Shown here: in pieces, positions 60,945 through 64,000 of the stretch
Layout: the number at the start of each line of letters is the position of its first letter
How positions within the stretch are numbered: position 1 is the stretch's first letter
Assembly (NCBI GenBank): GCA_001801685.1
Contig: MGYJ01000067.1
Location: forward strand, 1 to 64,000
Origin: Gammaproteobacteria bacterium RIFCSPHIGHO2_12_FULL_63_22
GTDB taxonomy: Bacteria; Pseudomonadota; Gammaproteobacteria; Xanthomonadales; Xanthomonadaceae
Direction: 5' to 3'
DNA: 64,000 bases
Position numbers and translations under genes: made by a program
Notes under the pieces: model-generated
Told to the model about the DNA's origin: nothing
What the model saw: the letters and a program-made list of their open reading frames with translations, nothing else
Databases searched by the model: none

Positions 60945-63900
60945 ATGTCATCCAGTTCGCCGCCGGACGCGCCGGCTTCGCCTGAGCTCGACTCTGCGGA
61001 GCCCGTTCCGGGCCTTTGGCGACGGATTTTCGGGCGGCTCGACTGGCAGCCGCCGGGCTGGGTTCCGGTGGCGGCGGCACGCGTACGAGCCGAACCCCGA
61101 AAGTATTTCGGCGGCGTGGCCGCCCTGCTGCTGGTTGGACTGTTTGGCTACTGGCTCGCGACGCGGCCCGCTCCGGTGCGCCCCGACGCTATCAAGGTCA
61201 CCGTACAGGCGCCGGCGCTTACCGACTACGCGGCCACGCCGAAGATGGTCGTGCACTCGCTGCGCATCTATTTCAGCCGGTCGGCCGCCCCTATCAAGGA
61301 CGTCGGCAATGCGCCCCATGGCCTGGTGATGGAACCGGAACTCGCTGGCGCCTGGGAATGGTCCGGCGACCGCAGCCTGGTGTTCACTCCAGCCAACGAC
61401 TGGCCGGTCGGCACCGACTACAAGATCACGTTCGATCCGAAGTCGACCGTCGCTCCGGGCATCACTCTGGAAGAAACCGAATTCGAGTTCAGCACCACGC
61501 CTTTTTCCGCACGCCTGGGCAGCAGCGAGTTCTACCAGGACCCGCTGGATCCGACACTGAAGAAAGGCGTGTACCAGCTTGCCTTCTCGCATCCGGTGGA
61601 TGCAGCTTCGCTGGAAGGAAAGATCAAGCTGAAGTTGAAGGACGGCGCGGCGAAGTCGCTGCCCGACCCGAGCCATACCATCAGCTACGACGAGCGCCGA
61701 CTGAAGGCGTGGATCCATTCGCAAGCCTTGCAGATGCCCGAGAACGGCGGCCTGCTGACGATGGAAGTCGCGCCCGGCATCGTTTCATCCCTGGGCGGCA
61801 AGGGCAGCCAGGTCGCGATCAGCGGCCAGGTGGCCCTACCCTCGCTGTATAGCGTCAGCATCGATTCGGCCACCTCCACGCTGGTGGACAACGAGCGCTT
61901 CGAACCCGAGCAGGTACTGGTGCTGGAGTTCAACAATGCGATGAAGGATGCCGAGGTCGCCGGCGCGACGCGGGTCTGGCTGTTGCCGGAGAAAAACCCG
62001 AAGCTCAAACCCAATCAGCAACGCGGCATCTACCGCTGGGGCGATTCGGAAGTGGACGAATCGATCCTGAAATTGTCCGAGCCGGTATCCACCACGTCGA
62101 TGCCGACCGAACGCGAGTACATCGAGGCGCACAGCCTGAAGTACCGCGCGCCGCCGGGGCGCTTCATCTACGTGCGCGTGGCGCGCGGCCTGAAATCATT
62201 CGGCGGCTTCATCCTGGGCGCGCCGTTCGCGACCGTGCGCGAAGTGCCGGAGTACCCGCAGTTGCTGCGCTTCCTGGGCGATGGCGCCTTGTTGTCGCTG
62301 CAGGGCGAGCGTCGCATCAGCATCGTGTCGCGCAACCTGCCGCGCGCGCGCCTGGAGATCGGTCGCGTGCTGCCCGAACAATTGCAACACCTGGCTTTCA
62401 GCAACTACGGCAGCTACGCGCGCCCGGAACTGGGCGGCGTCGGCGCCGACAGCCTGGTCGAGCGCGTCGAACAACGATTGACCTTGCCGGCGGACGACCC
62501 GGCCAAGGCGCATTACGAGGGCGTGGATCTGGGCAAGTTCCTGGCCGCGGGCCGACGCGGCATCTTCATGCTGAGCCTGCGCACGATGAGCGAGTACGAC
62601 GCGACGCAGACCGCGCAGCAAACCTTGGCGCGCAACGCCGGTGAAGAGAAGGACAGCCGCCTGGTGGTGCTGACCGACCTCGGCATCATCGTGAAGAAAG
62701 CGCTGGACGGCAGCCGCGACGTGTTCGTGCAATCGCTGACGGCCGGCACGCCGGTCGCCGGCGCGCAGGTGAAGGTGATCGCCCGCAATGGCGAGATGCT
62801 GGTGGATGCCAGCACCGACGACGAAGGCCGCGCACGACTTCCCAACCTGGATGGCTTCCAGCGCGAGAAACAGCCGGTGATGCTGACGGTAGGCAAGGCC
62901 GAGGACTTCTCCTTCCTGCCGATGGGCGATGGCGGCCGCACGCTGGATTATTCGCGCTTCGATATCGGCGGCGAGCCCAGCCAGGTCGAGACCGGCACGC
63001 TGAAGGCCTTCCTGTTCTCCGACCGCGGCCTGTACCGGCCGGGAGACCGCGTCAACCTGGGCATCATCGTCCGCGCCGCCGACTGGAAGCGGCCGCTGAA
63101 GGGCCTGCCGCTGGAACTGGTGCTGTCCGATCCGCGTGGCACGGTCGCGCGGCGCGAGCGCATCACGCTGAGTGAATCAGGTTTCGAAGCCTTCAACTAC
63201 ACCTCGCAGGAGGCGGCGCCCAGTGGCACCTGGGAAGCGAGCCTGTACCTGATCGGCCGCAACGATACCCGCACGATGATCGGCCAGACCTCGGTGCAGG
63301 TGCGCGAATTCGCGCCCGACACGATGCGCGTGCGCGCGACGCTGTCCGTGCAGAACGTGCAGGGTTGGGTGAAGCCCGATGCGCTGTCGGTGACGGTGGC
63401 GGCGGAAAACCTGTTCGGCACGCCCGCACAGAAGCGGAAAGTCGAAGGCACGATGGTGTTGCGACCGGCCTTCCCGAATTTCCCGGCGTATCCGGACTAT
63501 CGCTTCTACGATCCAATGCTGGCCAAGGAAGGTTACGACGAACAACTCAGCGACCAGAGCACGGACGACAAAGGCAATGCCGTGTTCAAGCTGGACCTGT
63601 CGAAGTATGCGAAGGCGACGTATCAGCTGAACTTCCTTGCGCGCGCCTTCGAGCCCGGCAGCGGCCGCAACGTGGCGGCGCAGGCAAGCACGCTGGTCTC
63701 CAGCAACGACTTCCTGGTTGGCATCAAGGCGGTGGACGGGCTGGACTACGTCAAGCGCAAGGACAAGCGCAGCGTACAACTGCTGGCCATCGGGCCGGAC
63801 GGCAAGCCGCGCGCGGTGAACGGCCTGCATGCGGTGATCGTGGAAAAGCGCTTCGTGTCGGTGCTGACCAAGCAGGATTCGGGCTTGTTCCGGTATGTCT

Positions 63901-64000
63901 CGCACGAGCGTCGTTATCCGCTGAAGGATACGGCGATCAACCTCGCTGCATCGGCGCAATCGTTCGCACTGCCGACCGACCAGCCCGGCAACTTCGTCCT
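60945..64000 (+). CDS. Alpha-2-macroglobulin family protein (3' partial)
   Basis: At least 1018 aa, cut by the window end. A cytoplasmic N-terminus of about 50 aa is followed by a membrane helix (about residues 53-72, VAALLLVGLFGYWL). MG-type beta-domains then run through the window, with the typical phrase FSDRGLYRPGD at about residue 690 and later G-T-W-E-A-S-L-Y. Bacterial homologues (YfaS-like) trap proteases in the periplasm, usually with pbpC downstream. Ribosome site GGGGAAGG before the ATG. The thioester region, if any, is beyond the window. Confidence 0.9.
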   Translation, partial: MSSSSPPDAPASPELDSAEPVPGLWRRIFGRLDWQPPGWVPVAAARVRAEPRKYFGGVAALLLVGLFGYWLATRPAPVRPDAIKVTVQAPALTDYAATPKMVVHSLRIYFSRSAAPIKDVGNAPHGLVMEPELAGAWEWSGDRSLVFTPANDWPVGTDYKITFDPKSTVAPGITLEETEFEFSTTPFSARLGSSEFYQDPLDPTLKKGVYQLAFSHPVDAASLEGKIKLKLKDGAAKSLPDPSHTISYDERRLKAWIHSQALQMPENGGLLTMEVAPGIVSSLGGKGSQVAISGQVALPSLYSVSIDSATSTLVDNERFEPEQVLVLEFNNAMKDAEVAGATRVWLLPEKNPKLKPNQQRGIYRWGDSEVDESILKLSEPVSTTSMPTEREYIEAHSLKYRAPPGRFIYVRVARGLKSFGGFILGAPFATVREVPEYPQLLRFLGDGALLSLQGERRISIVSRNLPRARLEIGRVLPEQLQHLAFSNYGSYARPELGGVGADSLVERVEQRLTLPADDPAKAHYEGVDLGKFLAAGRRGIFMLSLRTMSEYDATQTAQQTLARNAGEEKDSRLVVLTDLGIIVKKALDGSRDVFVQSLTAGTPVAGAQVKVIARNGEMLVDASTDDEGRARLPNLDGFQREKQPVMLTVGKAEDFSFLPMGDGGRTLDYSRFDIGGEPSQVETGTLKAFLFSDRGLYRPGDRVNLGIIVRAADWKRPLKGLPLELVLSDPRGTVARRERITLSESGFEAFNYTSQEAAPSGTWEASLYLIGRNDTRTMIGQTSVQVREFAPDTMRVRATLSVQNVQGWVKPDALSVTVAAENLFGTPAQKRKVEGTMVLRPAFPNFPAYPDYRFYDPMLAKEGYDEQLSDQSTDDKGNAVFKLDLSKYAKATYQLNFLARAFEPGSGRNVAAQASTLVSSNDFLVGIKAVDGLDYVKRKDKRSVQLLAIGPDGKPRAVNGLHAVIVEKRFVSVLTKQDSGLFRYVSHERRYPLKDTAINLAASAQSFALPTDQPGNFV

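Overview
The window is GC-rich chromosomal DNA. Gene content and protein style point to a gammaproteobacterium of the Xanthomonadaceae/Lysobacteraceae type (Lysobacter, Luteimonas, Pseudoxanthomonas and relatives): several TonB-dependent receptors, a receptor-linked flavin halogenase homologue, a DUF1800/DUF1501 pair, a tail-specific protease, and split lip and mltB-rlpA-dac clusters. The taxon is an inference from gene content, because no rRNA or tRNA gene is visible.

Layout. 1-4.2 kb: two FtsX-type ABC permeases (the first cut by the window edge) and two EamA exporters; an Lrp-type regulator is divergent from the second exporter. 4.7-8.4 kb: an Ada-like methyltransferase, a possible gene remnant, a Tat-exported dienelactone-hydrolase-like enzyme and a secreted unknown. 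8.5-12.7 kb: prc, lipA, lipB, ybeD. 12.9-22.6 kb: a lipoprotein M3 peptidase, a RIO kinase, a signal peptidase, and a run of small same-strand genes (cupins, thioesterase, ABM monooxygenases, MmcQ/YjbR) ending in class III alcohol dehydrogenase. 22.6-25.9 kb: six short, same-orientation, mostly unrecognised genes separated by attC-like recombination sites. This looks like an integron gene-cassette cluster; no integrase gene is visible in the window. 25.9-32.8 kb: a phytase-like lipoprotein divergent from a TonB-dependent receptor, then a DUF1800-DUF1501 pair. 32.8-36.2 kb: dac, rlpA and mltB for peptidoglycan remodelling. mltB-rlpA-dac and ybeD-lipB-lipA are usually neighbours; here they keep strand and order but lie 20 kb apart, so the stretch from 12.7 to 32.8 kb looks like accessory DNA placed between them.

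36.2-59.9 kb is a large glycan-utilisation locus. Reading the minus strand from 55.3 down to 38.8 kb: secreted GH13 alpha-amylase, glucokinase-RpiR fusion, LacI regulator, Oar-like TonB receptor, GH144-like glycoamylase-family lipoprotein, sugar-binding lipoprotein, two ABC permeases, and a discoidin/six-hairpin protein that is probably an uncharacterised glycosidase. The ABC ATPase and a GH1 beta-glucosidase are divergent from each other at the low-coordinate end. At the other end a second TonB receptor is divergent from the amylase and is followed by the halogenase homologue. Four near-palindromic 14-bp LacI-type operators of the form TGNNNNCGNNNNCA lie upstream of the malK/bglA pair, the Oar receptor, lacI itself and the amylase/receptor pair. 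They suggest one regulon joining an alpha-glucan arm to a probable beta-1,2-glucan arm. An aldo/keto reductase and the start of an alpha-2-macroglobulin-like protein (cut by the window end) close the window.
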